Below, piece by piece: positions 16,268 through 24,102 of a DNA stretch of 64,000 nt. The notes under the pieces are model-generated. The model saw nothing but the letters and a program-made list of their open reading frames with translations, searched no databases and was not told the origin of the DNA. Location of the stretch: the NCBI RefSeq assembly GCF_001499965.1, contig NZ_LQIT01000009.1:1-64000 (forward strand), in the 5' to 3' direction. The translations under genes were made by a program, and so were the position numbers. Source of the stretch: Mycobacterium sp. GA-2829. GTDB lineage: Bacteria > Actinomycetota > Actinomycetes > Mycobacteriales > Mycobacteriaceae. Position 1 is the first letter of the stretch. Every line of letters begins with the position of its first letter.

Positions 16268-16822
16268 CTACTCGACGGTGATGGTGACCTGGTCCTGCGC
16301 GAGCGGGCTGAGTGGAGCGTGGTCGTTGCCGATCAGCTGGACCGCGAATGTGTGCCTGCCGGGGGCAATGCCGGTCCACGCGTGGGTGGTCTCGGATATG
16401 GAGCGGTAGGTGCCCGTGGCCGGGGGCGAGTGGGTTGTTGGAAGCGTCTCGGTGTCGAGGTAGAAGTGGACGTGGCCCTCTCCGGCCACCTGTGGTGGAA
16501 ACGGCGGCCGGACCTGCTGCTCCACGACGTTGAAGTCCTCTACCGAGACGGACACCGTCACCTCGCCACTGCGGGCTGTCGAACCGTCGGTGGGCGTCAG
16601 GATGGTGATCGATGGCCTAGGCGGCGCCGCCGCCTTCGTAGACGCGGCCTCACCTCCGGGGACGGTGGGCTCCTCGGCGTCGGGCGCGGTCCGCGTCGCA
16701 GCGCTGGGCGGATTCGAGACGGCCGACGCGGTCGCGCGCTGCTGATCATCACCGCTGCCACTGCACGCCGCGATGACGAACGGGAGCACGAGGACAGCAA
16801 TCAGGAGTCCGCGCTCTTTCAT
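16268..16822 (-). CDS. Lipoprotein with DUF4399-like domain
   Basis: 184 residues. A type II signal peptide ends in the lipobox VIAACSG (Cys20). A Pro/Ala/Thr-rich linker (about 25-70) precedes a beta-sandwich domain with EGHVHFYLDTE, TTHAWTGIAPGRHTF and LIGNDHAPLSP, typical of DUF4399. The conserved His residues could bind metal but the family has no established function. ATG at 16822. It stands alone on the minus strand between the CtpG-like cluster and a VOC protein. Confidence 0.75.
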   Translation of the reverse strand: MKERGLLIAVLVLPFVIAACSGSGDDQQRATASAVSNPPSAATRTAPDAEEPTVPGGEAASTKAAAPPRPSITILTPTDGSTARSGEVTVSVSVEDFNVVEQQVRPPFPPQVAGEGHVHFYLDTETLPTTHSPPATGTYRSISETTHAWTGIAPGRHTFAVQLIGNDHAPLSPLAQDQVTITVE

Positions 16823-16902
16823 CGGCGATCCGCTTCTCGACTTGGCCCAATTAGCTTACCTGCGACGCCGAAGACTGGTAAGCGCGCTGATTGCCGGGTG
16901 CC

Positions 16903-17316
16903 TCAGGTCGAGGTTTTGGCAATGAGCACTTCGCCTTCGAGTCCGTCGGGGTCACGGAAGAAAATGCTGTTCACTTCTCCGAAATCGTTTATGGTGCCAT
17001 CACTTGCGCCGCGGTCGATCAGTCGTTGCCGGATGGTGGCGAACGCCTCAGGCGAGGCGGCCTGTAGACCGAAGTGATCGATGCGCCCGCGGCCCCACAT
17101 CGGCGTTTGACGGTCCGCCTCGGTGTTGCCCTCGATCACGAAAATGTTCAGATGGGTATGCGGGCCAATGCGAATAATGGTCATCGTCTCTTGACCGTCC
17201 TGTCCATGGGGGCGGGTCGGCCCGACCTCTGCGCCGAACACGTCGGCGTAAAACCGGCCGAGTCGGGCGGCGTCCTTGGAAATCCAGGCGATGTGGTTGA
17301 TTCCATCGAGTAGCAC
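16903..17316 (-). CDS. Glyoxalase/bleomycin-resistance (VOC) family protein
   Basis: 137 residues forming the paired beta-alpha-beta-beta-beta modules of the vicinal oxygen chelate fold. GINHIAWISKDAARLGRFYA begins module one (metal His near residue 8). RGRIDHFGLQAASPEAF starts module two (His near 80). FFRDPDGLEGEVLIA supplies the final Glu. It is a small soluble metalloenzyme or binding protein of unknown substrate. ATG or TTG near 17316. It is monocistronic as far as can be seen. Confidence 0.75.
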   Translation of the reverse strand: MLLDGINHIAWISKDAARLGRFYADVFGAEVGPTRPHGQDGQETMTIIRIGPHTHLNIFVIEGNTEADRQTPMWGRGRIDHFGLQAASPEAFATIRQRLIDRGASDGTINDFGEVNSIFFRDPDGLEGEVLIAKTST

Positions 17317-17962
17317 AATGCCCTCCTCACCTCTCTACGGGATGTGCTCTTGGGCTATCCAATGCCCACGGCGACACCGCGGCACTACGTCGGGTATCAC
17401 GACGCCAGAGCTACCACCTCCGTACCTGCATCGTAGTTCTGTAAGCCCGGGCATTGCCCGATGCGGCACTACTACGGTCCATTCGACCGGAGAGTCGTGC
17501 GAAACTTGAATGCCATTGACCGCCAACTCGGAGGGCTGAGCGCCGTCAGCGCGTGTCGGGGCGCCCCGACATCGCCTTGATCGATCAGCTTCTCGATGAA
17601 CGGTGGGAGTACCGACCGCAGGTGCATGACGTCTGGCGGTGACCTCGTCGCACGCGCTCCTGGGGCTGTTCTGTGAAACCCGATGACGACCAGCACGGTG
17701 CCCAGTGCCAGCAGCCGAATGCGGCGATCAAGAACCAAAGACTGGTTGATACGTCGCGGCCACGGTTTAGCGACCCAATCATGCTGTCCGACAGCGTGTT
17801 CCACACCGCGAGCCAGTCTCGCACTCAAGTATGCACGGACCCTCATAGGACGGGCGTCGAGCTCGCGCCACACGCGGCCCCCGGGCTGGGCCACAGGCCA
17901 AGCCGAGTGATAACCCGCCGTGAGGCGAGAGATTATGACGGAGGCGTCTCAGTGCGGTCGAG
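17317..17962. other. Gap of about 650 bases with one gene fragment
   Basis: Apart from the relic at 17512-17642 I see no coding sequence with convincing composition. Several overlapping open frames on both strands are low-complexity shadows. A minus-strand hydrophobic stretch near 17680-17760 may be a further membrane-protein remnant, but no family is recognisable. Confidence 0.5.
17512..17642 (+). pseudogene. Broken paralogue of the small ORF at 47300-47461
   Basis: The DNA reads AIDRQL..LSA.SA, then after a deletion and frame change LIDQLLDERWEY..QVHDV and a TGA at 17640. This matches the 53-residue product at 47300 (AIDRQLELLSAISA, LIDALLDERWECQRRV) at both nucleotide and protein level. 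The start codon and central residues (the IRRLGGRPD region) are lost. It shows that two parts of the window share a duplicated module. Confidence 0.65.
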
Positions 17963-18715
17963 ATGTGGTTTCGCTTCCTCAACGTTTGGGTGGGCACTGT
18001 CATCATCGATCGAGTGACACCGAACGTAGCGAAGAAGACCGACGGGAGGCTTGCTGCTCGCCTCGCGGCGATCGCTTCCTTCGGCGGAGCGATGATTCAT
18101 TTCGCCGTACTGCCGGCGCACTTGCAAGAGTGGACGCCGTCAGGTCTGTTCTTCGCCTCTATCGCGCTGTTTCAACTGGTTTGGGCGCTCGTGGCGCCGG
18201 CTCGGCCTGCTGCGATAGTGCTGGCCGCCGGGATCATGGCGAATGTCGGTGCCGCCGCGCTGTGGGTTTTGTCTCGGACAGCGGGCGGGCCCTTCGGCCC
18301 ACACGCCGGTGAACCCGAAGTGGTCGAGGCCGCCGGCCTCTTCGCACTCCTGCTCGAGTGCTACGTCGTCATGGGAGCCGGCTGGATGTGGTATCGAGGC
18401 CACCGAGCAGTGCCGATATCGGGTTTCGGAAACGCGATTGTGCTGGGCGGCGGCAGCACCGTGATCGCGGCCGCGGCGGCGCTCGGAGTGGCTTCAGGCT
18501 TACTGAATGACCACCACGCGCCGGCTGGCGCCAAGCACGACTACCACGCACCGATGAGCGGCCATGCAGACGGCCATCACGATCACCCAGAACCGGCCGC
18601 TACCCCGGATACCGAGGTGCCTCCGCCGCCCACTGCACCGGCGCCGGTCGAACCTCCCCCTCCCGCCACGGATCTCTCACACGAAACTGACGGTGGACAT
18701 CACCACAGCGAGTGA
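17963..18715 (+). CDS. Membrane protein with His-rich C-terminal tail
   Basis: 250 residues. About five hydrophobic helices span residues 30-185 (MIHFAVLPAHLQEW begins a conserved-looking block). The last 70 residues are soluble, with clusters HHAPAGAKHDYH, GHADGHHDHPE and a final GGHHHSE separated by a Pro-rich stretch. Similar short membrane proteins with an IHxAxxPEHxxEW motif are common in actinobacteria and unassigned. The His tail suggests metal binding, in line with the surrounding genes. The N-terminal 20-30 residues are uncertain; a GTG near 18015 is an alternative start. Confidence 0.65.
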   Translation: MWFRFLNVWVGTVIIDRVTPNVAKKTDGRLAARLAAIASFGGAMIHFAVLPAHLQEWTPSGLFFASIALFQLVWALVAPARPAAIVLAAGIMANVGAAALWVLSRTAGGPFGPHAGEPEVVEAAGLFALLLECYVVMGAGWMWYRGHRAVPISGFGNAIVLGGGSTVIAAAAALGVASGLLNDHHAPAGAKHDYHAPMSGHADGHHDHPEPAATPDTEVPPPPTAPAPVEPPPPATDLSHETDGGHHHSE

Positions 18716-18726
18716 CCGAAGCTCCG

Positions 18727-19572
18727 TTACTGGGTCGTCCGGTCGGATGTGAGGAAGGGAAGCAGGAACTCGTAGGTCTCCTCGGGGCAGTCGTCGTGCA
18801 GTGAGTGCCCTCCCCCAGACACGATGTGTGTCTCGACGCTCGGCAATCGAGCAGTGAAGCGGTCGATGAGGCTGACCGGGAAGTAGCGATCCTGATCGCC
18901 CCAGAGGATTAGGGTCGGCGCTTCAACGAGGTGAAGATCCCGTTCGGTGTCAGCCCATCGCACTGACCGTTCGACGCGCAACATGTCGCGAAGCCTGGCC
19001 AAACGTGTTCCGGGGGAACGCATCGCCCGCAGTACGTCGTCCACCCGGTCGTAGGGGATTCGCTCGCGGTGTGCGAAGGACTTTCTCATCATGTGACGCG
19101 CCGCGACCGCGGACGTCAGGCAGAAGGCAACCTCGCCGAGAAGTGGGATACGCACAAGACGGAATTCCCACACATCTCTGATGTCCAGCCCGCCGGGTGC
19201 GATCAGCGCCAGCCGGTCGACTCGATCCGGGTGGAGCTCGGCGAACCGCAGCGCGAAGCCCCCGCCCCACGAATGCCCGACGATCGCAGTGCGGGGAAGG
19301 CCGACGGCGTCAAGGAATCCTCCGATGGACCGGGCGATGTCCTCGACGCCGGCGGGAAAGGACGTCTCAACGATCTCCGTTAGGCCTTGTCCTGGCGGAT
19401 CAAGCGCATACACCGTATGGCGTTGCGCGAGAACGGGAATCATGGCTTGAAAGTTGAATCTCCAACCGCCGCCGCCAGGGATCAGCAATAGCGGCGGACC
19501 GTCTCCCGTTCGCGAGTAATGGCACCGGGCCACCTCCGTGTCGACAAAGCCCTCGTACATCAGCGGTTCCAC
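18727..19572 (-). CDS. Alpha/beta hydrolase
   Basis: 281 residues. Oxyanion loop LLIPGGGGWRFNF, nucleophile elbow VGHSWGGGF (Ser near 100), acid in LWGDQDRYFP and catalytic His in SGGGHSLHDD make a complete triad. The cap region (about 140-205) is helical. It is a cytosolic esterase, lipase or C-C hydrolase of unknown substrate. GTG at 19572, or ATG four codons later at 19560; neither has a strong ribosome site. It is divergent from a second, apparently inactive hydrolase gene at 19690. Confidence 0.8.
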   Translation of the reverse strand: MEPLMYEGFVDTEVARCHYSRTGDGPPLLLIPGGGGWRFNFQAMIPVLAQRHTVYALDPPGQGLTEIVETSFPAGVEDIARSIGGFLDAVGLPRTAIVGHSWGGGFALRFAELHPDRVDRLALIAPGGLDIRDVWEFRLVRIPLLGEVAFCLTSAVAARHMMRKSFAHRERIPYDRVDDVLRAMRSPGTRLARLRDMLRVERSVRWADTERDLHLVEAPTLILWGDQDRYFPVSLIDRFTARLPSVETHIVSGGGHSLHDDCPEETYEFLLPFLTSDRTTQ

Positions 19573-19689
19573 ACAACTCGAACAACCATGTACGGATTAT
19601 CTCGCAAGGACCGCCACCACCACCCGGTATCCGAATTGTCATCGGTACTCTGATGCGCCACGATCTCAAGGCAGATTGGAGATCCGACG

Positions 19690-20493
19690 ATGACGGAACT
19701 GACCTACACCGGCTCCGACGGGTGGCCGCTCTACGCCACCGTCGTGGGCGACGGTCCGGCCCTGATCATGCTGCACGGCGGGGGCCCCGATCGCCACAGC
19801 ATGCGGCCTCTCGCCCAACAGCTGACCGACCGCTATCGCGTCATCCTCCCCGATATTCGGGGTTACGGGCGTTCCGTCTGTGCGGACCCCGCACGACACA
19901 CGTGGGATCGGTACGTGCAAGACGTTCTGTCGCTCATGAATGCCGTCGAGGCGCAAACGGCAGGGCTCATCGGTGCGGGTCTTGGGGGCACCGTCGCGCT
20001 TCGCGCCTGCCTCGAGCATTCCGACCGGATCCGGTGCGTGGTGGTGATCAGCCCGGAAGATATCGAGGACGACGAGGCAAAGACTGCCGAAACGGCAATG
20101 ATGGAAGAGTTCGCCGACCGCGTTCGCACCCGTGGCATCGAAGCCGGATGGGATCTGTACCTGCCCCACCTACAGCCGCTCATCGTCAACCTCGTCCACG
20201 ACGCAATCCCGCGAGCCGATGCAGCCAGCGTCGCAGCGGCAGCGGGCATCGGCCACGACCGCGCATTTCGGTCGCCCGCCGAACTCGCTGCCCTAACCAC
20301 CCCCACGCTCATCATCCCGGGCGATGACGACCGGCACCCAACCGAGCTTGCTCACCGCATCAGCGATTTGATGCCCGCTGCTCAAGTCGCGCCGGTCAGC
20401 ATGTCCCGCACCCTTCGCACGGCCGAAGACATGGGGCAGGAATTCGCCCCGTCAATCAGTTACTTTCTCCAAAGCCTGTCTGCCACTCAGTGA
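19690..20493 (+). CDS. Alpha/beta hydrolase-fold protein lacking the catalytic serine and histidine
   Basis: 267 residues, ATG at 19690 with TTGGAGATCC upstream. The fold is recognisable: LIMLHGGGPDRHS (oxyanion hole), VILPDIRGYGRSV and LIIPGDDDRHP. The nucleophile elbow reads GAGLGGTVAL where G-x-S-x-G-G is expected, so Ser is Gly. The usual C-terminal G-H is replaced by PVSMSRTL. Such proteins are often binding proteins or receptors rather than enzymes. It lies back to back with an intact hydrolase at 18727-19572. Confidence 0.75.
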   Translation: MTELTYTGSDGWPLYATVVGDGPALIMLHGGGPDRHSMRPLAQQLTDRYRVILPDIRGYGRSVCADPARHTWDRYVQDVLSLMNAVEAQTAGLIGAGLGGTVALRACLEHSDRIRCVVVISPEDIEDDEAKTAETAMMEEFADRVRTRGIEAGWDLYLPHLQPLIVNLVHDAIPRADAASVAAAAGIGHDRAFRSPAELAALTTPTLIIPGDDDRHPTELAHRISDLMPAAQVAPVSMSRTLRTAEDMGQEFAPSISYFLQSLSATQ

Positions 20494-20603
20494 TTCGCAA
20501 CATGCGAACCGCTGAGCCGTACACCATCTGCGGGCAGGTCGGCAGCCGTCCTTTGGCAACGCGATCAGGTCCTGGAGGTCAAACAGGTTCCATGTGCCTA
20601 GGG

Positions 20604-21062
20604 CTAATGTTCGTGGTCAAAGAGAACGAGGGTGTTGGCCAGGTTGCCGTCGATGAAGTAAGCACGACAGCTGAAGGGGTCATGGATCGGGTCGCCGAAC
20701 GCGCTGCCCTCGACATCCACAACACCAGACACGTTAAGCACCGTAATGCGGGAATGGTCGACCCCTTTTAGAGGGCCGTCGAGTAGTGAGAATAAATCCT
20801 TGCTGTCCGGGTCGAGGTCCGTACTTGCCACCTCAACGTTTGACAGTTTCGCCGTCGACGGCGAGGCCAACTGCTTAAGCACCTCAGATTCGCAACGGTT
20901 CTGCGCCGTAAGTTCCTTCGAGGGACGGTCCTCAGATTCGGCGATGCCGAAACCGCGTGTCGCGACGGCGATTACGGCCAGGATCACAACGCAACCCGCC
21001 CCGACCGCGATCAACCACGCACGCCTACGGCTCTTGCGGGGTGTGAGTGGCGAACTCCCCAT
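20604..21062 (-). CDS. Membrane-anchored exported protein of unknown function
   Basis: 152 residues. A basic N-terminus (TPRKSRRRAW) and one helix (about 16-35) anchor a small extracytoplasmic domain. Two Cys (in NRCESEVL and FSCRAYF) could form a disulfide. The closing beta-rich segment resembles small mycobacterial Mce-associated-like or DUF4333-like domains only in layout. ATG at 21062. It is divergent from the NlpC/P60 gene, sharing the intergenic region with the dyad at 21203-21221. Confidence 0.6.
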   Translation of the reverse strand: MGSSPLTPRKSRRRAWLIAVGAGCVVILAVIAVATRGFGIAESEDRPSKELTAQNRCESEVLKQLASPSTAKLSNVEVASTDLDPDSKDLFSLLDGPLKGVDHSRITVLNVSGVVDVEGSAFGDPIHDPFSCRAYFIDGNLANTLVLFDHEH

Positions 21063-21202
21063 TCCTTACCTCCCAATATCGCGCGCCGAAAGCTATCAGA
21101 GCGGTGCCGCCGCCCGCATAACAGCCGCAAACGCCAAAGTTACAATAGTGAAATTTGTGATTATTGTTTACTTGTGGGGCTGAAGTGACTTACTGTGGGC
21201 TG

Positions 21203-21221
21203 ATACGTACCTATTACGTAC
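21203..21221. promoter_or_regulatory. 19-bp envelope-regulon dyad, upstream of the NlpC/P60 gene
   Basis: ATACGT-N7-ACGTAC at 21203-21221. It fits the 6-7-6 dyad found at 15 other places in the window and lies 27 bases ahead of the peptidase start. Confidence 0.55.
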
Positions 21222-21247
21222 GTCGACGACTCAACTATTGCTGACGG

Positions 21248-21940
21248 GTGGTGGAGACCATTTTGTCCCGGTTGGGAATCATTCTTGGTCTTGTCGGGCT
21301 ATTGCTCGGCCTCACCCTGCCCGGGCGGGCCGTCGCCGACGAGAGCCTGTGGGATCCGACGTTGCCGAAAGTTCTCAGCGCCGGCGCACCGGGCGATCCC
21401 ATCGCGATCGCGAACGCCTCGCTGCAAGCGACGAATGTCGCCACCCAGACCACGCTGGACCTCGGTCGAAAGTTCCTCAGCAGCCTTGGTATCGGAGGTA
21501 GCCCAACGACTGTGGCTCCCGGACGCCGCGTGTACGGCAGGCAGGCGATCGAGTACGTGATCCGTCGCGCCGGCTCCCAGATAGGCGTGCCGTACTCCTG
21601 GGGCGGCGGCAGCCTGACAGGTCCGAGTCGCGGCGTCGACGGCGGCGCCGACACGGTGGGCTTCGACTGCTCGGGCCTAACGCGCTATGCGTTCGCCGGC
21701 GTCGGTGTACTGCTTCCGCGTTACTCCGGGGACCAGTACACCGCGGGTCGCCAGGTTCCGCCCTCAGAGGCCAAGCGCGGCGACCTTCTGTTCTGGGGTC
21801 CGGGCGGCAGCCAACATGAAGCCCTCTACCTCGGCGGCGGCCAAATGCTCGAGGCGCAGCAAACAGGCGTACCGGTCAAGATCTCACCGGTACGAACCAG
21901 TGGAATGACGCCGTATGTGACGCGGATTATCGAAAGTTGA
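21248..21940 (+). CDS. Secreted NlpC/P60 peptidoglycan peptidase, RipB-like
   Basis: 230 residues. A signal peptide (ILSRLGIILGLVGLLLGLTL, cleaved after AVA) leads to a linker and a C-terminal NlpC/P60 domain (about 95-230). GVPYSWGGGS, then VGFDCSGLTRYAF gives the catalytic Cys, and GSQHEALYLGGGQMLEA gives the His. These endopeptidases cut the D-Glu/mDAP stem-peptide bond and split septal peptidoglycan. GTG at 21248 is used here; a TTG at 21263 behind GGTGGAG is an equally good start. The 19-bp dyad at 21203-21221 lies just upstream. Confidence 0.82.
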   Translation: MVETILSRLGIILGLVGLLLGLTLPGRAVADESLWDPTLPKVLSAGAPGDPIAIANASLQATNVATQTTLDLGRKFLSSLGIGGSPTTVAPGRRVYGRQAIEYVIRRAGSQIGVPYSWGGGSLTGPSRGVDGGADTVGFDCSGLTRYAFAGVGVLLPRYSGDQYTAGRQVPPSEAKRGDLLFWGPGGSQHEALYLGGGQMLEAQQTGVPVKISPVRTSGMTPYVTRIIES

Positions 21941-21977
21941 CGGTGATTCACAGGCTCAGTCCAGACGCGGAACCCAG

Positions 21978-22580
21978 TCATCTCTCCTTCGTGATCAGCC
22001 CGTGCAGAGCCAGCCCAATGACGCTGCGGCGCGCGGCTTCTGCGCCCCAGTGGTGACTGGCGCGTAGATGGATGTAGCCCCAGCCGACCATGTTGAACAG
22101 GACGGTCGCGGTCACTGTCTCGGGCACGTGGCGCAGGGTTCCATCGGCAGCACCGTCGATGAGGAGGCGTTCGAACGGCTCGGCGAAAACATCGACAGTC
22201 AGCGCATCCTGGCCCGGCCGGTGGAAGACCTCGCCGTGCGCGAGGAACATTCCCGCGAGCAAGGGAAGGTATTCGTCGGCGGCCGCGCACATCGCCTCCA
22301 GTGCGGCCTCTAGCCGTTCTGCCGCGGTTCCGCGTCCGGTGATCGCGGGCCATATTGCGTTGCGAAACGTCTGGGCTGCGCGTGCAGTCAGCGCTGCGAC
22401 GAGTTGATCTCGTGTGACGTCCCGGCGGTAGATCGTCGCCCGCGACAATCCGGCCTCGGCCGCGATCCGCTCTCGCGTCGTCTCGGTCAGACCCCACCGA
22501 GCGATCGCCGCGGCGGTCGCGTCGATAAGCCGAGGATCAACCTCAGCGGAGTTTCCGGGACTCTCTTGACTCTGAGCCAC
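21978..22580 (-). CDS. TetR-family transcriptional regulator
   Basis: 200 residues from GTG at 22580; the frame extends to 22625, but that would place the start beyond the operator. The N-terminal helix-turn-helix reads AIARWGLTETTRERIAAEAGLSRATIYRR. The rest is a helical ligand-binding domain with no recognised ligand. It is divergent from a membrane protein gene whose ATG lies inside a perfect TGAGAC/GTCTCA dyad (22595-22612), so it probably represses both genes. Confidence 0.8.
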   Translation of the reverse strand: MAQSQESPGNSAEVDPRLIDATAAAIARWGLTETTRERIAAEAGLSRATIYRRDVTRDQLVAALTARAAQTFRNAIWPAITGRGTAAERLEAALEAMCAAADEYLPLLAGMFLAHGEVFHRPGQDALTVDVFAEPFERLLIDGAADGTLRHVPETVTATVLFNMVGWGYIHLRASHHWGAEAARRSVIGLALHGLITKER

Positions 22581-22594
22581 ACGAACATCATAGT

Positions 22595-22612
22595 TGAGAC
22601 ATGTCAGTCTCA
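22595..22612. promoter_or_regulatory. TetR operator overlapping the start codon at 22601
   Basis: TGAGAC-ATGTCA-GTCTCA is a perfect 6-bp inverted repeat with a six-base centre at 22595-22612. The centre contains the ATG of the divergent membrane protein. The position suggests a leaderless mRNA and repression by blocking initiation. Confidence 0.65.
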
Positions 22613-24058
22613 GATGTGAACTCACCGAGTATCACACTTTCGCCTCCCTACGGCGCGCTTGCCGCCGCGGGTGGGGCCGTGTCGGTGTTCGCCACCTACT
22701 GGGACGACGCCTGGCACACCGACATCGGCCGAGATACAGCCTTCATCGCACCGCACCTGGCGTTGTACGGCAGCGTTGCCGTCGTGGGTCTGGTGGTCCT
22801 CGGCTGGGGACTAGTTGCCCTGGCGCGTACTCGTTCGATCCGCGCCGCGCTCAGGCAGCCAGGCCTGTTGTTGGCCGGCTTGGGCGGCGCGGTCACACTC
22901 GCCGCGGCTCCGCTGGACGCGTTCTGGCACGACGCCTTCGGCCGCGACGCCGTCCTGTGGAGTCCACCGCACATGCTGGTCGTGTTCGCCTCCACAACGA
23001 TGGCCATCGGGCTACTGGCCGGCCTGCGACCGACACGGCACGGGATCATCGAGGCCGCCCTGTCCGCATTGGTGCTCGGCAGCGCAATGATGACCGTCCT
23101 CGAGTACGACACCGATGTTCCACAGTTCAGCCAAACCCTTTATCTGCCCGTGGTTTTGGTCGCCGGCCTGCTCGCTGTGGCCATCATCCGTGCGCTCGTT
23201 GCCCGGCCCTACGCCGTCGCACAGGCTGTCGCCGTCTACATCGCAATGCGGCTCATCGTCGTCGCGGCTCTGATCCTGCTCGGCCGCAGCACACCCGACC
23301 TTCCGGTGGCAGTCCTTGGCCTCGCCGTGGCCGACCTGCCCTGGCGCGGACACGCCGCACGTTACGGGGCAACCGGTGCCGCGGTCGCCGCGCTGGCCTG
23401 GATGGCCTCGGCGCTCGGCGTGGCCAGCCAACCCGCCGCCGCCGTCGGCGTGGTCGCCGCGCCAGTCATCGTGGTCGGCGTCGCGCTCGTGCTGGCCACC
23501 TCCTGGCGCACACATCCGGTTGGCGCCACCGCCGCTGCCCTACTAGCGGGTGCCGGCATGTTGATGCTGGGGCCCGTTCCCGAGGCCATCGCCCACGATC
23601 CTGGACAGGGGCAGCCGGTTACGTCGTTGCGACTGACGGTGGTTGGGGATGGCCGTGGAAATGTCCGGCTCGACGCGGTTGCCCCTGATGCCGACTCCCA
23701 GCTCGTAGCAGATAGCGTCGTGGCTCGCCGAGGTGGCCAAACGCTCACCGCGCGGCTGAATGAAATCGGCGCCGGCAGGTTCACCGGCACCATCCGCCTC
23801 CCCGAAGACGGGCGGTGGTTCGTCTACGTCGAGTTCCGGCGCGCCGGAGAGACCATCGAAGCGTGGCTGCCCGTCGACTCCGGCTGGCAAGGAACCAGCT
23901 CGGCCGAGCGTGAGCTCTACGTGCCCGCCGGCACGCAGCCCCCAACGGCTACGCAAATCGCCGCCGGTGCAGCGATCTACGCCGTCGGTCTGATCCTACT
24001 TGCCCTGGCCCTCATCCAGACGCGGCACATCGTGCGGCGCCGCCACACTCCAGCCTGA
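22601..24058 (+). CDS. Polytopic membrane protein with extracytoplasmic FixH/CopC-like domain
   Basis: 485 residues. About nine hydrophobic helices occupy residues 15-335. Between them lie DDAWHTDIGRD and LDAFWHDAFGRDAVLWSPPH, a pair of His/Asp-containing loops that could form a metal site. Residues about 340-445 are a beta-sandwich domain (GRFTGTIRLPEDGRWFVYVE) like FixH/YtkA or the C-terminal domain of copper importers. One last helix anchors the end. ATG at 22601, possibly leaderless. It is controlled by the adjacent TetR gene. No named family; a role in copper or heme-copper assembly is a guess from the domain shape. Confidence 0.65.
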   Translation: MSVSDVNSPSITLSPPYGALAAAGGAVSVFATYWDDAWHTDIGRDTAFIAPHLALYGSVAVVGLVVLGWGLVALARTRSIRAALRQPGLLLAGLGGAVTLAAAPLDAFWHDAFGRDAVLWSPPHMLVVFASTTMAIGLLAGLRPTRHGIIEAALSALVLGSAMMTVLEYDTDVPQFSQTLYLPVVLVAGLLAVAIIRALVARPYAVAQAVAVYIAMRLIVVAALILLGRSTPDLPVAVLGLAVADLPWRGHAARYGATGAAVAALAWMASALGVASQPAAAVGVVAAPVIVVGVALVLATSWRTHPVGATAAALLAGAGMLMLGPVPEAIAHDPGQGQPVTSLRLTVVGDGRGNVRLDAVAPDADSQLVADSVVARRGGQTLTARLNEIGAGRFTGTIRLPEDGRWFVYVEFRRAGETIEAWLPVDSGWQGTSSAERELYVPAGTQPPTATQIAAGAAIYAVGLILLALALIQTRHIVRRRHTPA

Positions 24059-24102
24059 GTTTCCCGCCACCAAATGCGCAGCTTGCAGTAACTGAGGAAT
24101 CG

